Below are positions 9,040 through 18,544 of a DNA stretch of 33,391 nucleotides, in pieces. Numbering within the stretch: position 1 is the stretch's first letter; the number at the start of each line of letters is the position of its first letter. This DNA comes from Fragilaria radians (Eukaryota > Bacillariophyta > Fragilariophyceae > Fragilariales > Fragilariaceae): NCBI GenBank assembly GCA_900642245.1, contig CAAAJI010000347.1, forward strand, positions 22,547 to 55,937, given 5' to 3'. Both the position numbers and the translations under genes were made by a program. Under the pieces are notes generated by a model, which searched no databases, was not told where the DNA came from, and was given only the letters and a program-made list of their open reading frames with translations.

Positions 9040-10630
9040 ATGTCAACAACGTATCCTGGTTGTGTTGCTGTTTACGAAATCTCCAATGATAATCATACGG
9101 AGACTTCCAACAGAGACATGATGAGAATTCTACAAGACATTAAGGATAACCATCCATGCATTCAGACTTTAAATATTCAAGGTTTCAAACGACACGATCT
9201 TCATACTCAAGTCATGATGCAAAACTTGGTCTCATCATTGACGACAAATCATAATTCATTTGTCACAATATTAAATTTATCCCTATATGATGAGGGTCCT
9301 AGTCATAATGATGATGATGAAGGAAATGATCGTGGCATAGCATTGTTGTTTTCTTTACTGCAGGATACACACAATCTACATTTGAAAGAATTGAATTTAT
9401 CTAGTATGGATATACATGAGTCCGAGTTAGACTTGTTGGCAAGGACCATTTGTGATAATCCTAACTCATCGTTAGAATCCTTGATATTGAATGATAATGA
9501 TATAAGTTGTGAGGGATGTCTGCATCTTTGTCAAATACTCAAAACCAATTCGACTCTTCAAATTCTAAATCTAGGAGGCAATTCTATCGGAGGGTTAGGA
9601 GCTACATCGCTTGGTGAGGTATTATACCATAAAAACACTACATTGAAAGAATTATACTTGTCTTCAAATTCCATATCAAATGACGGGCTGAAAGGGCTAT
9701 CAAAAGGACTTGGTGGTGTGAATCCATCCTTACAAGTGTTGACATTAAATTTCAATAAATTTGATGATTCTGGAGTTTGTGCTCTATCCAAGGCATTGTC
9801 ATCAAACACATCTTTGCTTGAGTTGAGTCTATCTTCAACAAAATACAATGATGAAGGTCGAAAGGCCCTGGCAGAAGCACTACAAGGCAATGTTTCCTTA
9901 CAATCTTTGTGTCTCTCCTGTAGTAATCTTGGAAAGCAAGGTATACAATTACTTTCTGTAGGATTAATCACACATGCTTCATTGAGAGAATTAGACCTCT
10001 GGTCTGTTGATATGACTTGTGAAGGATTTAAAGCATTTTCGGGTGCACTATTACGTAGCTCCAACAATCACACTCCTACAGTCTTGACAAAGTTAGATGT
10101 CTCCCACAATCAAATTGGTGATGAATCCATCCAGATATTTGCAGAAGCATTAATCGCAAACACATCCATACAAGTCCTTAATCTCGCAGGCAATCATATT
10201 GGTGATCATGGAATCAGGGCACTTGCTGATGCTCTCAAAATTAATTCTTCCTTGTTGTATTTGAGTTTATCAGCAAATATCTTTATGAATAGAGATAGTT
10301 TTGTCTTTCTTGCGGAAGCATTACAGATGAACATTACCCTGGGAGAATTGGACATATCAAACACAAATGTTGATTTCGAGGATGCTAGAATTTTGGTACT
10401 GTCACTTCAATCCAAATCCATCATTAACCAAGTTGCATTTAAAGGATTGTCCCATTGGAATGCAAGCAAATCAAATATTTCAAGAAGTGATTCAATGTAA
10501 AATCAATACTCATTCAATGCTTGAAGATTTATTGAAACATCTAATTGGTACCGATGCGGCATGGTGCCTATCGCAACAATATTGTCATTGCTTTTCTGCT
10601 CTGATGCATGTTTCATCCAATAGACGATGA
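9040..10630 (+). pseudogene. Leucine-rich-repeat protein, copy 2, frameshifted
   Basis: A close paralogue of the LRR gene at 1819, with the same repeats in the same order and the extended N-terminus starting at MSTTYPGCVAVYEISND. The first frame (9040-10500) follows copy 1 up to about residue 457 and then leaves the family pattern. The expected C-terminus (SLTKLHLKDCPIG, then IGTDAAWCLSQQYCHCF) continues in another frame to 10630. The cause is visible: TCCAAATCC at 10411-10419 against TCTAATCC in copy 1, one extra base in the A run at 10414-10416. The truncated 486-residue product would lose the last repeat and the cap and gain about 30 unrelated residues. An error in assembly or sequencing is the alternative. 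Similarity to copy 1 stops about 25 bases after the second stop. Confidence 0.8.
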
Positions 10631-11261
10631 ATATATGTATTCTTCCTATCCTTACTAGGTGAAGCTTCTCAAGGCATACATAAATTTGAAATTTTCCATA
10701 AACGACAGGAGAGAAACAATGTTGTTCCAAAAGGCAGTGTGCATTGTATTCAACATTCTTGTCGTGTGTACTTGGAAAAAAGCACGTGAAAGATTCAGTT
10801 ACTCTCACTAATACAGCAAGGCTAGATGAATCCAAGTTTAACAGAAGGACTGATAGGCGTGCCGTAAACTAATCTTTGGATAAGAGATGGATAAACCTTC
10901 AAGAGTAAACACATCCAATTCCGAAGAAATGATGGATTTCTCCTATGTGGACAGAGTTTCCATTTTGTGGAATTTAGGTTACTAGACACTCTTTCTTATT
11001 CTCGTTATTATAATATCTTTCTGTTATGCACAAGGTTTATTGTTATAGGACAATTTGTGACAGATAAAACAATACATATTAATTCAACTGCTTAGATGCT
11101 CTTTCTACAAAATCATGCAAGAGATTTAGCTAGTGAAGAAAGATTGCCTTGAATGTGAGCAGAGTATTCATCCAAGAATTAGCTAATTCTGATAAAACAA
11201 GTTTGGAAAGGGAGACAACTATACACTTTTGCTATGACTAGATGACACGAATGAAACCATA
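10631..11261. other. Intergenic between convergent genes
   Basis: This stretch lies between the end of LRR copy 2 and the stop of the minus-strand RCC1 gene, so it should hold two 3' ends. The only open frame (10503-10835, minus) overlaps the LRR 3' end and has no recognisable motif. I see nothing else. Confidence 0.4.
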
Positions 11262-14200
11262 TCAAGATGATTTCTTGTTCTCGCAATGAGGCTTTTTCTT
11301 GAAGGTATTTGCTTTATTTTTGAATCCTTGCACTGGCTTGGATTTTGCATCCAGCAATGTAGTGTCTCCTGGCATGGTTTGTTGCAGCGTGTTGATTGTT
11401 TTTGAGGTCTTGGGTGGACATTTCATAGCATGGCTGTTCGTTTTCGATTTTTGACGTTGTGACTTGATAGCATCCTTATTTGGAGTTGTTGCACTGAGAT
11501 TCTTTTGTTGTCGTAACTTCTGTTGTTCCTCATTTATTTGTCGTTCAATGGCCAATTGTTGTTCAATAACGATCCGTCGTCTTTCTTCTTGCTGCTGAAT
11601 AGTGGATAAGGATTCAACATGACATTGCTCTCCTTGGTACCATTTAGAGTCTTTACTAATGCTAGAAGATACATTTGCTGGTTGATGTTGGCGTTGCTTT
11701 TTGGTGGCCTCTAGTTGTTGGATCTCTAGGATAGTTAACTTTGGAGTGGTCTGATTAGTTGATGCTGTACTTGCAGTAGACATAGATGGAGTTGATTGTT
11801 TCCATGCCTGAATCGGAGTAGTTGGTGAATTTAGAGTAACTGTTGAGGGTGACTTTGGTAGAAAGTCATGGAGTAATTTTTGAGTTGATGTGTTACGAGA
11901 TTCTGTTAATGTCCGATGGGAATTTGGTGAGGGCTTTGATTTGGGAGGAGTGAAAAACAAGCTTGATGTAGCGTTTGGGTTAGCTTTGGATGAAAATTGA
12001 TTGGTTTGACAACTTGGAGAAACTAATTTGATATTCGATGAGGTAGGTGATGAGCTGCATAGTTGAGTGGCTGCATCACGCGATACATTTCTAATCAATG
12101 GTTTTGATCGCAACGATATCTTTGGACATGTCTTTGCTGTTGCTATTTTTGTACTCTTCTTCGTTTTCTCATCTGCCTTTGCTGCTTCTTCCTCTTGTAA
12201 AATCGTTGATAATGATTTGGATTGAGAAACTGTGGATTGTGATGACCACGGTGACTGGTNNNNNNNNNNNNNNNNNNNNATGCTAGAAGATACATTTGTT
12301 GGTTGATGTTGGCGTTGCTTTTTAGTGGCCTCCAGTTGTTGGATCTCTAGGATAGTTAACTTTGGAGTGGTCTGATTAGTTGATGCTGTACTTGCAGTAG
12401 ACATAGATGGAGTTGTTTGTTTCCAAGCCTGCATCGGGGCAGCTGGTGAATTTAGAGTAACTGCTATGGGTGACTTTGGAAGAAAGTCTTGAAGTAATTT
12501 TTGAGCTGATGTGTTACAAGATTCAGTTACTGTCCGATGGGAATTTGGTGAAGGCTTTGATTTGGGAGGAGTGAAAAACAAGCTTGATGTAGCATTTGGG
12601 TTAGCTTTGGATGATAGTTGATTGGTTTGACAACTTGGAGAAACTAATTTGATACTTGATGATGTGGGTGATGAGCTGCATAGCTGAGTGGCTGCATCAC
12701 GCGATACAACTCTTATTAATGGTTTTGATTGCAACAATATCTTTGGACTCATCTTTGCTGTTGCTATTTTTGTACTCTTCTTCATTTCCTCATCTGCCTT
12801 TGCTGCTTCTTCCTCTTGTAATATCGTTGATAATGATTTGGATTTAGAAACTGTGGATTGTGATGACCACGGTGATTGGATTTTGGATACAATGGGCGCA
12901 GGAGGAATAGATGGAGATGGTAATCGATACCTTGGTTGAACTCCATACTCCTGGCTAGTGGTGGTAGGATGACAAGTGTCAGATGTAGACCTTACTTGTG
13001 AGATAGAATTATCGTGTACTTCTTTGGAACCTTTTAGGATTTGATTTTGTAATTGTTGCTGATGCAAGGAAATAATATCTTGAGCCATACGATTCTGCTC
13101 CTCTTCTTGTAACTGTCGAACACGATTTCGATGCTTCCGTCCAGATCGATGCAACTCAAGATGATTGGAATCTGGACAACGAACGGAACAAATTTCACAA
13201 TATAAGTCTATCCGTAAAGTGATATCATCGTGTGCGAGTGTTGCAGATTTTTGAGAGTCCTTATTATCAACCCCCTTTGTGATATCCGCAAATTCTGAAT
13301 TTGGAATTGTATCGTCCCTCGATTCCTTGGTGCACGAGAGCGCCGCTGAAGTAGTCGTTGCTACTGCCATGGACTTGGATTCAATGACAATATTCCTTTC
13401 GGCCATTCGTTTTGTAATTTGTTCCATGGCACGTGTCAAAACAGTCAGATCTGCCTCCCAAAGGGGCTTTCGATTGAGCTTATCTCGTTCTAGTGCAGTA
13501 ATAGTAGTTTTGCTTCCGAGTTTGGCAGTTTGAGTCAACCTTTTTTGGATACTTCGAATTTCCTTACTCAAGGATGCATGTTTCATTCGAAGAAATTCAT
13601 CGTCACATGTATTGGTGTTGTTATTGTGCTCGTGAACATTCTTGTTCGATGATAATTGACAATTAGCAATTAAATGTAATATTCGATCAGAACAACCTTG
13701 AGATCCAGCATGGAGAGCTAGCTTGGAATCACTCTGAGAATTAGATGGAAGATCCTTGATATTGTTATTGTCACGAAATACATTGGAATCATATCGTACC
13801 CACGTCGAAACTGGTACGGCCTCTAGTATTTTGGAACACTCCTTTTTCCAAACCGCATGAGTCTTTCCTACTTGAAGACTCTCGAGGATCCATGGATGAA
13901 TCGTCCTATCCCGTTCAACGCCCACAACACGACTATCAGCAAGACATTCCTTCAAGTATACATCCAACTCCGATTTTCTTGCATAGGCCAACACAGCATC
14001 CAAATTTTCTTGAATAAATTGCTTGCAATACTCTTGTAGCATGGTACAATGCATCCGATTGGCAGTAATGATTATAGGAATGACATTAAATATATCCACG
14101 TGTTGACATACTTTACGTCCTGCAAAATATTCCAAGGATGGTGGAGCCAAGCAGCAGCTGTCAGTTGGGATTTTTGGAAAGCAAGTCCCTAACAACAAAA

Positions 14201-16349
14201 CTGTATGTTCCTTGGCAACCGCAACTGCGACTGCCCTATGAACTCCTGGTACCTGTTTGGGAGATGGTTGCCACTTACGACCTTCATGTCCCAAGACATG
14301 ATTGTCTGTGGATGATCCCCATGTATACAAGTGTCCTGTGGCAGTAACCACTGCGATGTGATGATCGGATGCCGATACGGCCACAGCCGTTTGATCTTCC
14401 ATTCCAGGTACTGGAGATGCAACCACTAATGATGGTGAACTACTAGAGGAAGGTGACAATGATGATGATGATGACTTGAGAGATTCAGAACGTATTCCAA
14501 AGTTGTAGACTCTTCCGTCGTCTGTAATTGCTGCACAATTGTGTTTGGCACAGGCAATGTGAATCGGATTAGGGACTCGCTGATGAAGGAAGGAGGGTGA
14601 CTTTGATGCAGTAGAAGTTTCTGACCGCCGAACAGAATCAAGGAATTTAATTTGAATTGGATGTGGGTTGCCATGACCCCAGGTATAGATTGCATTCAAT
14701 GCACCTGCATGTTTTTGTGGACGCACCAAAACTAACGTGGATTGCTCCGATGCATCAATCTCTTGAACAAATCGATGATACTTCCAAAGTGATTCGACTC
14801 GTTGGATATCTGACTTGTTGGACAAACGCCCAAGTTGACCCCAAGCATTATCACCCCATGTGTAAACTTCTCCGACTTGAGTGAGGGCTACCGAATGTCG
14901 TTCACCGGCAGCTACTGCAATTATAGTACCCGATGACGATGATGATGTCACCGTATTGACGTATTTGAAATCGACTCGAGTTGGAGTACAACGAATGGAT
15001 GTGGAGGGAAGGGATGGATCGACTTGTCCAAATCGATTGCTTCCCCATCCATAGATTGTACCGTACTGTGTCACTGCAAGCGAATGATTTTCCGATGCGG
15101 CAATATGAATAATTTGATACCCCATTGGAAATCCTACAATCGTCTGTGGGAAGGAACTATTTTGTTCCTGTCCATGTCCTAACCTCCCACCCTTACCCAA
15201 TCCACAGGACAAGACATGTCCCCGTTGAGTACGTACCAATGTATGGTGTGTGGCTGCTACGACCTGTACAGCAGGATCATGACGACGATGACTGAGTGCC
15301 ATTGGTACCCAACGTTGTGGATGATGAGTCTGATGGGATTGTTTGGTCGTATCGGACACTCCTAATGCTGGATGATGAGCAGCACCAAAGGACATGACCT
15401 CACAAGCAAAGGAAAAGGGAGCAGTGTTGTCATTATATGTTGTAGTATTTGGTGATGGATTGTTTTGAATATTGTCGTCATCGTCATCGTCATCATCACT
15501 ATTATCTTGAATAGAAAAGGAAGATGTACGTATTCTATGCTTTGGTTGCTTCTTCGTTTCTTGTGTAAAAAATATTCGTTTGATGGTTGGTACTAAAAGT
15601 GATTGACGAATCTGTTGTAATTTTGTAATTTGCAAGGAACTTAATAATTGAAAGGGAGTATAACCTTCATAATCGCAATGATTGGGGAAAGTTGTGCCAG
15701 TAGATGGATGGTTGATACTCGACATTGATTTTGTTTGTTTGCTACCATTTTGGGTGGTAGTGGTAGTCGTCGTCGTCGTCGTCACCACAGTGTTGGAATT
15801 GCAGGTATGTGATGATGTTGGATGAAACAATAGATTCATGGGACGATCCAACAATCGAGTGTTGGGGAATCGTAATAGCAATAAAATGACGGATAAATTT
15901 CGTTGATAGATAGCCCAATGAAGTGGTGTATATCCTGATTCATAATCAGCTTGTGAAAGAAATTGTTCGACATAATTGATACTCAACGATTGTGATTGTG
16001 TAGACTTTGTGACATGTCGTGATTGTGGTTGTTGTAACGTTGAGTTTGTCATTTCTTGGGCACGTTCTAATAAACATTGGGCTGCCAAGAGAAGTGATGA
16101 TGAATTTTGGTTGCAATGAGAATTAGTATCATGCGATGATGATGATGATGAATAATGATGTTCAGAAGAAGGAGGAGGAGGTGGATTGGATATAGAATGT
16201 AATAAATTTTGACCATTTTGTCGATTATACATTTGATTGGACAATTGAAGGACTTTATGAGCGGAACGTTCCTCCTTCTCCACTATATTATTGTCTGTCA
16301 TTGTAGTGGATTGTATCCATATGGGTGATGATTGTAATGTTTTCGACAT
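11262..16349 (-). CDS. Large ankyrin / RCC1 / BACK-like / U1 zinc-finger protein
   Basis: A 1695-residue frame. N-terminal ankyrin-like repeats (GYTPLHWAIYQRNLSVILLL near residue 140; EGYTPFQLLSSL near 225). RCC1-type propeller blades at about 360-720 (CGLGKGGRLGHG, YGWGSNRFGQVD, YTWGDNAWGQLG, YTWGSSTDNHVLGHEG, each with A-x-x-x-H-S/T core strands). A helical segment at about 755-830 (ANRMHCTMLQEYCKQFIQEN) resembles the region after BTB domains. A U1/matrin-type zinc finger at about 1047-1080 (C-x2-C-x12-H-x5-H). Two near-identical 200-residue Ser/Thr-rich units at about 1152-1565, and a Gln/Glu-rich coiled coil near 1577-1614. Ankyrin, RCC1 and BTB/BACK in this order recall the IBtk family, where the protein is a cullin-3 adaptor; that role is inference. 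The 20 Ns at 12260-12279 leave the true length uncertain. It is divergent from the gene at 16480. Confidence 0.82.
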   Translation of the reverse strand: MSKTLQSSPIWIQSTTMTDNNIVEKEERSAHKVLQLSNQMYNRQNGQNLLHSISNPPPPPSSEHHYSSSSSSHDTNSHCNQNSSSLLLAAQCLLERAQEMTNSTLQQPQSRHVTKSTQSQSLSINYVEQFLSQADYESGYTPLHWAIYQRNLSVILLLLRFPNTRLLDRPMNLLFHPTSSHTCNSNTVVTTTTTTTTTTQNGSKQTKSMSSINHPSTGTTFPNHCDYEGYTPFQLLSSLQITKLQQIRQSLLVPTIKRIFFTQETKKQPKHRIRTSSFSIQDNSDDDDDDDDNIQNNPSPNTTTYNDNTAPFSFACEVMSFGAAHHPALGVSDTTKQSHQTHHPQRWVPMALSHRRHDPAVQVVAATHHTLVRTQRGHVLSCGLGKGGRLGHGQEQNSSFPQTIVGFPMGYQIIHIAASENHSLAVTQYGTIYGWGSNRFGQVDPSLPSTSIRCTPTRVDFKYVNTVTSSSSSGTIIAVAAGERHSVALTQVGEVYTWGDNAWGQLGRLSNKSDIQRVESLWKYHRFVQEIDASEQSTLVLVRPQKHAGALNAIYTWGHGNPHPIQIKFLDSVRRSETSTASKSPSFLHQRVPNPIHIACAKHNCAAITDDGRVYNFGIRSESLKSSSSSLSPSSSSSPSLVVASPVPGMEDQTAVAVSASDHHIAVVTATGHLYTWGSSTDNHVLGHEGRKWQPSPKQVPGVHRAVAVAVAKEHTVLLLGTCFPKIPTDSCCLAPPSLEYFAGRKVCQHVDIFNVIPIIITANRMHCTMLQEYCKQFIQENLDAVLAYARKSELDVYLKECLADSRVVGVERDRTIHPWILESLQVGKTHAVWKKECSKILEAVPVSTWVRYDSNVFRDNNNIKDLPSNSQSDSKLALHAGSQGCSDRILHLIANCQLSSNKNVHEHNNNTNTCDDEFLRMKHASLSKEIRSIQKRLTQTAKLGSKTTITALERDKLNRKPLWEADLTVLTRAMEQITKRMAERNIVIESKSMAVATTTSAALSCTKESRDDTIPNSEFADITKGVDNKDSQKSATLAHDDITLRIDLYCEICSVRCPDSNHLELHRSGRKHRNRVRQLQEEEQNRMAQDIISLHQQQLQNQILKGSKEVHDNSISQVRSTSDTCHPTTTSQEYGVQPRYRLPSPSIPPAPIVSKIQSPWSSQSTVSKSKSLSTILQEEEAAKADEEMKKSTKIATAKMSPKILLQSKPLIRVVSRDAATQLCSSSPTSSSIKLVSPSCQTNQLSSKANPNATSSLFFTPPKSKPSPNSHRTVTESCNTSAQKLLQDFLPKSPIAVTLNSPAAPMQAWKQTTPSMSTASTASTNQTTPKLTILEIQQLEATKKQRQHQPTNVSSSXXXXXXXXQSPWSSQSTVSQSKSLSTILQEEEAAKADEKTKKSTKIATAKTCPKISLRSKPLIRNVSRDAATQLCSSSPTSSNIKLVSPSCQTNQFSSKANPNATSSLFFTPPKSKPSPNSHRTLTESRNTSTQKLLHDFLPKSPSTVTLNSPTTPIQAWKQSTPSMSTASTASTNQTTPKLTILEIQQLEATKKQRQHQPANVSSSISKDSKWYQGEQCHVESLSTIQQQEERRRIVIEQQLAIERQINEEQQKLRQQKNLSATTPNKDAIKSQRQKSKTNSHAMKCPPKTSKTINTLQQTMPGDTTLLDAKSKPVQGFKNKANTFKKKPHCENKKSS
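11659..12259 (-). repeat. Tandem duplication, C-terminal copy
   Basis: About 600 bp within the RCC1 gene, repeated at 12280-12880 with an offset of 621 bp at both ends and no visible indels. Both copies encode QSPWSSQSTVS, LQEEEAAKADE, SRDAATQLCSSSPTSS, SSLFFTPPKSKPSPNSHRT and TILEIQQLEATKKQRQHQP, with roughly one residue in ten different. Confidence 0.9.
12260..12279. other. Assembly gap (20 N)
   Basis: A run of 20 N exactly between the two 600-bp repeats. It is probably a placeholder of unknown true length, left where a tandem repeat could not be resolved. Confidence 0.95.
12280..12880 (-). repeat. Tandem duplication, N-terminal copy
   Basis: Partner of 11659-12259. It lies directly after the assembly gap on the plus strand. 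Because the offset is a multiple of three (with the gap counted as 20), the reading frame is kept, but the real gap length is unknown. Confidence 0.9.
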
Positions 16350-16479
16350 TTTTTGTTTATGGAGAGACCAACAAAGAATTAATTACCCAAAAAGGAAGAA
16401 ACAATGATTCAACTCTCAAATTCGTTTTTCGAGATGTTCGTTTCAGGTAGAATTTTGGGAATCCGAGATTCATTTTGGA
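16350..16479. promoter_or_regulatory. Divergent intergenic region
   Basis: Only 130 bp separate the start of the minus-strand RCC1 gene from the first Met of the plus-strand VTT frame; it is 436 bp if the internal start at 16786 is used. Promoters of both genes should lie here. No certain TATA or initiator motif was identified. Confidence 0.4.
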
Positions 16480-17931
16480 ATGAATCCAATGTCAAGATTC
16501 TGGTATGGTATGGATGAGTGCTTGGATGTAGAAATTTTCGAGTATCGGTACGAAAAAAAAAAAGGCAACATGACACATTGCCAAAGTTCCGATATGCGTA
16601 CGTGGAACATTATGAGATCGGGAATACTGTCGTCGTATGGAAATTTTGTGAAATTTTTCAAAAATTCCATTATTTTTCATCCTCCAATATCGTCGTCTCC
16701 ACCTGACGACGACGAAGTAGGATTTGACAAAACACCAATTTGTGATCCTTACGGGAAAAACAAATTGAATTATATCATCATCATCATGTTTTATATTCTC
16801 CAGTTCCTTCATGTTGTTGTATTACATACCATGTTGATTATGATGCCATGGAATCTCGGAATGGCGGTGGATGCCTATCATCCATTTGGTCAATCCATGA
16901 GATCTCAACAGCAACAACAACAACAACAGTATCCTATGAATGACATTCGAAATAATAATAATCGTCATCGTCAAGTATCCTTTGGAAAGTCGTTTCTTCC
17001 ATTGTCTCATTCTTCTATTCGGGAAAAAATGACATTTCCGTTTCCCAACTCCTTCTTATCCTTACGTGGTGGTAGTCTATTATCGTCGACGACATCGGAT
17101 GATTCCGAAACAGAAATCACAACAACAACCACGACATCTCTACAGAAATCCACGAAATCATCCAAGATTACAACGACTCTACTCTCTCTGGCTGTCGGGA
17201 TACCCATGACATTCTTGGTATATCAAAATCGACATCAATTATTTAATAAGCAATATCTTCAAGATAAGGTATTACATACACTCCAACAATTACATTCCGA
17301 TCAAGATCCATGGCGTGGTATCCTCTATTATATTGTCGGTATGACCCTTTGGGAGGCATTGGGCTTATCTACCATACCCGTAGAGACGGCAGCAGGTATG
17401 GCCTTTGGATCCTTACCCCGATCGATTGTGGCATCCCTCACGGGTAAGATTTTGGGTGCATCAACTGCCTTTGGTATTGGACGGTATGTCCTTCAACGTC
17501 ATGTACGGAATTATCTGGCAAATAATACACAATTCCAATTGTTGGAACAATCGGTAGCCTCTCAACCATTCATTACTGCCATGGTAATGAAATATTCTTG
17601 TATACCCGAATTATTTAAAAATTGTGGATCCTCACTTTTATTACCTATATCCTTCCCAACCTTTGTGGCTGTCACATTCCTTCATGGTGGGACCTTTACT
17701 TGTGTCTGGAGTTGGTTAGGACATGATACAGCACTACGATTGTTAGATCCAACGTTACCACCCAATCGTGCACTTCAACTTACCATGGCAATTGTCATGA
17801 CATTGGGAATGTTGGCATCACCCATCGTCATGGCATGGTTCTTTCGAGATTTGCAACAACAACAACAACAACAACAAAAGGAACAACAACAACAATCCAT
17901 CAGTCCCAATACTAGTTCAACATTGGAATGA
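16480..17931 (+). CDS. VTT-domain (SNARE-associated Golgi / TVP38-DedA-like) membrane protein
   Basis: The C-terminal half matches the VTT fold. There is a membrane segment (LSLAVGIPMTFLVYQN); the G-rich block PVETAAGMAFGSLPRSIVAS followed by LTGKILGASTAFGIGRYV; then AMVMKYSCIPELFKNCGSSL and FVAVTFLHGGTFTCVWSWLG; and a last membrane segment ending in a poly-Gln tail. Relatives (TVP38, TMEM41/64, VMP1, DedA) sit in ER, Golgi or plasma membrane, and some are lipid scramblases; activity here is inference. The first Met gives 483 residues. A better start may be the Met at 16786 (381 residues), which opens a hydrophobic signal-like segment (FYILQFLHVVVLHTMLIMM). That is followed by a poly-Gln stretch and a FLSLRGG motif, a combination I associate with N-termini of secretory-pathway or organelle-targeted diatom proteins. 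Confidence 0.8.
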   Translation: MNPMSRFWYGMDECLDVEIFEYRYEKKKGNMTHCQSSDMRTWNIMRSGILSSYGNFVKFFKNSIIFHPPISSSPPDDDEVGFDKTPICDPYGKNKLNYIIIIMFYILQFLHVVVLHTMLIMMPWNLGMAVDAYHPFGQSMRSQQQQQQQQYPMNDIRNNNNRHRQVSFGKSFLPLSHSSIREKMTFPFPNSFLSLRGGSLLSSTTSDDSETEITTTTTTSLQKSTKSSKITTTLLSLAVGIPMTFLVYQNRHQLFNKQYLQDKVLHTLQQLHSDQDPWRGILYYIVGMTLWEALGLSTIPVETAAGMAFGSLPRSIVASLTGKILGASTAFGIGRYVLQRHVRNYLANNTQFQLLEQSVASQPFITAMVMKYSCIPELFKNCGSSLLLPISFPTFVAVTFLHGGTFTCVWSWLGHDTALRLLDPTLPPNRALQLTMAIVMTLGMLASPIVMAWFFRDLQQQQQQQQKEQQQQSISPNTSSTLE

Positions 17932-18544
17932 TACTTTAATGAAATCTTTGTTTCAAAAATAAAGTAAATTAAAGTAGAATTGGATCTTGGACTGTTTGAA
18001 AAATTCTTTCTACTTCCAAAAGACAAATAGGATACTCTTTTCCTAGAGAGATAGTCTTTGGATTCAAGTTAGCTATAGACTCAAGATACTTTTAATGTCA
18101 TCAAATTCTTGCAACAGTTTCTATTCCTATTGGGATGATGAACAAAGAAATGACTTGTTGTAACGAAACAAAACTATATTCCTGATTAGAAGGATTGCTT
18201 TGTAGAACAAAATTAATGATAATTCCCAATTTTGAGTTATCTCCATAACAAGGTTTTGAATGAGTGTCTTTCCCTGAAGAGTATATGTATGAAGTAGTAT
18301 TTAAGGTGATCAGGAATTGTAACATGATGCTCAAGTATTTTCTCAGTATGTTCGAAACTGATAGCCCCTCCATCTCATTCAAGGATATACGACCAAAAAA
18401 TAACGGCTTTTTCACCGAACTTTTTCCTACTATAGTGGAAACAGAACGGATGCGCTCTTTTACAAAACGTAACTCCATTCAAATCGTACTCGAATATTCA
18501 CAACACGAACACATATTGATTGACTGTGACTATCCAAAATTCGA
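17932..18544. other. Intergenic with overlapping unassigned frames
   Basis: Two open frames of about 100-125 codons overlap on opposite strands (18101-18478 minus, 18264-18563 plus). Neither shows a known motif. The plus-strand one overlaps the start of the next gene in another frame, so I treat both as chance. The region should contain the promoter of the 18545 gene. Confidence 0.35.

Noticed and set aside
12098..12939. Plus-strand frames rich in Leu and Ser opposite the RCC1 gene
   Set aside because: They are mirror images of the low-complexity Ser/Lys/Glu-rich repeat on the minus strand and occur in both repeat copies.
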